DNA of 64,000 bases from the NCBI GenBank assembly GCA_017993055.1, contig JAGONM010000012.1, positions 1-64,000 on the forward strand, written 5' to 3'. Positions 63,646-64,000 of the stretch are shown piece after piece (position 1 is the stretch's first letter; every line of letters starts with the position of its first letter). The notes beneath the pieces were generated by a model that searched no databases, was not told the origin of the DNA, and saw only the letters and a program-made list of their open reading frames with translations. The position numbers and the translations under genes were made by a program. This DNA is from Armatimonadota bacterium (GTDB lineage: Bacteria; Armatimonadota; UBA5829; DTJY01).

Positions 63646-63829
63646 GTAGGAGGCGACTCCAGTCGGCGATGGCTGGGTTGGCCTCTCGTTATGCCACCAG
63701 AGTGGCTATTCGAGGAGATCGGTACTTCTGTTCGGCAGCTAGAACCGTCCAGTCTCGAGTGCGCTCGGGCGCGTGTATCGAGAGACGGCCTTGGAGCACA
63801 AACGATCGCGGATCGGAATCCGCTCCTAC
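63646..63829. repeat. REPIN-like pair of inverted REP units
   Basis: GTAGGAGGCGACTCCAGTCG (63646 on) on plus and GTAGGAGCGGATTCCGATCC read on minus (63829 down) face each other across about 135 bases. Both start with GTAGGAG and carry an internal palindrome (CGACTCCAGTCG; GCGGATCGGAATCCGC). No gene is seen in this gap. Confidence 0.62.
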
Positions 63830-63840
63830 AACGATGTTTA

Positions 63841-64000
63841 CTATTTGCCAGCCCTCCCCGCCCACTTCTTCCACATCGCCCGGTCTGAGAGCATCTTAAT
63901 GAATATCCCGCCGATCACCGGCCGTGAGTGAAGCCAGGCCTTCTCCAGGTTGTCCGTGTAGTACAGATCGGTCATCGGGACCCGCGCCGTGGTTCGATTG
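63841..64000 (-). CDS. C-terminus of a glutaminase-like (DUF4965/DUF1793) protein, partial
   Basis: 53 codons are visible before the TAG at 63841-63843; the 5' end is outside the window. The visible end NRTTARVPMTDLYYTDNLEK then AWLHSRPVIGGIFIKMLSDR matches the closing RVP-TD-Y...RPVVGG-F-K-L block of the DUF1793 domain in fungal and bacterial glutaminase A-like proteins. These are often secreted. The short sequence makes this a moderate call. Confidence 0.6.
   Translation of the reverse strand, partial: NRTTARVPMTDLYYTDNLEKAWLHSRPVIGGIFIKMLSDRAMWKKWAGRAGK

Overview
This is a roughly 62 percent GC, gene-dense bacterial chromosome segment. There are no rRNA or tRNA genes, no CRISPR array, no transposase and no phage genes. 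Bacterial ribosomal protein L25, a fused IspD-IspF, complex I genes, consensus-like sigma70 promoters (TTGAC-N17-TATAAT type) and many secreted carbohydrate-active proteins fit a free-living Gram-negative-type heterotroph. The mix of heparinase-like proteins, DUF4838 proteins, a DUF6067-like protein, an ADP-ribosylglycohydrolase and dispersed text-like palindromic repeats is typical of little-cultured lineages such as Armatimonadota or PVC-like phyla. That placement is an inference, not a measurement.

Layout. 1-4.3 kb: rplY (partial) with a structured leader, ADP-ribosylglycohydrolase, SIS isomerase, DUF1003 membrane protein, nitroreductase. 4.5-10.5 kb: a giant secreted M6 protease/beta-helix mosaic. 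10.5-15.5 kb: a minus-strand sugar operon (Gfo/Idh oxidoreductase, ROK kinase, heparinase-like lyase, PfkB kinase). 15.6-21.2 kb: TlyA-like methyltransferase, glycosidase-like lipoprotein, PHP protein with an unrecognised C-terminal half, LmbE deacetylase. 21.3-22 kb: MntA-HepT toxin-antitoxin pair. 22-28.9 kb: zinc alcohol dehydrogenase, ARPP-1 protein, then a glyoxylate/glycolate block (aminotransferase, GlcD-GlcE fusion, GlcF). 29-34 kb: nuoABCD, yacL, ispDF. 34-40.4 kb: GGDEF/HD-GYP protein, fhs, SPFH plus ribbon-helix-helix pair, and a CDF metal exporter behind a NiCo riboswitch. 40.4-50 kb: a five-gene minus-strand operon of secreted glycan-active proteins. 50.1-55.2 kb: metY, a DUF4838 gene, metX, metW. 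55.3-64 kb: serC, a giant heparinase-like protein, a small HicB-like operon, acyl-CoA dehydrogenase, GH84 glycosidase and the C-terminus of a glutaminase-like protein.

How it works together. The window mixes housekeeping metabolism (one-carbon, methionine, serine, isoprenoid, respiration) with secreted glycan breakdown. Enzymes exported by the minus-strand clusters would release sugars or uronic acids, and the ROK, PfkB and Gfo/Idh enzymes could process them inside the cell. No SusC/SusD pair or ABC sugar transporter is present here.

The clearest regulatory finds are the NiCo riboswitch and a three-site, 11-bp-phased palindrome array in front of the SPFH/RHH pair. A second theme is the large number of short dispersed palindromes that sit on stop codons, start codons or inside coding sequence.
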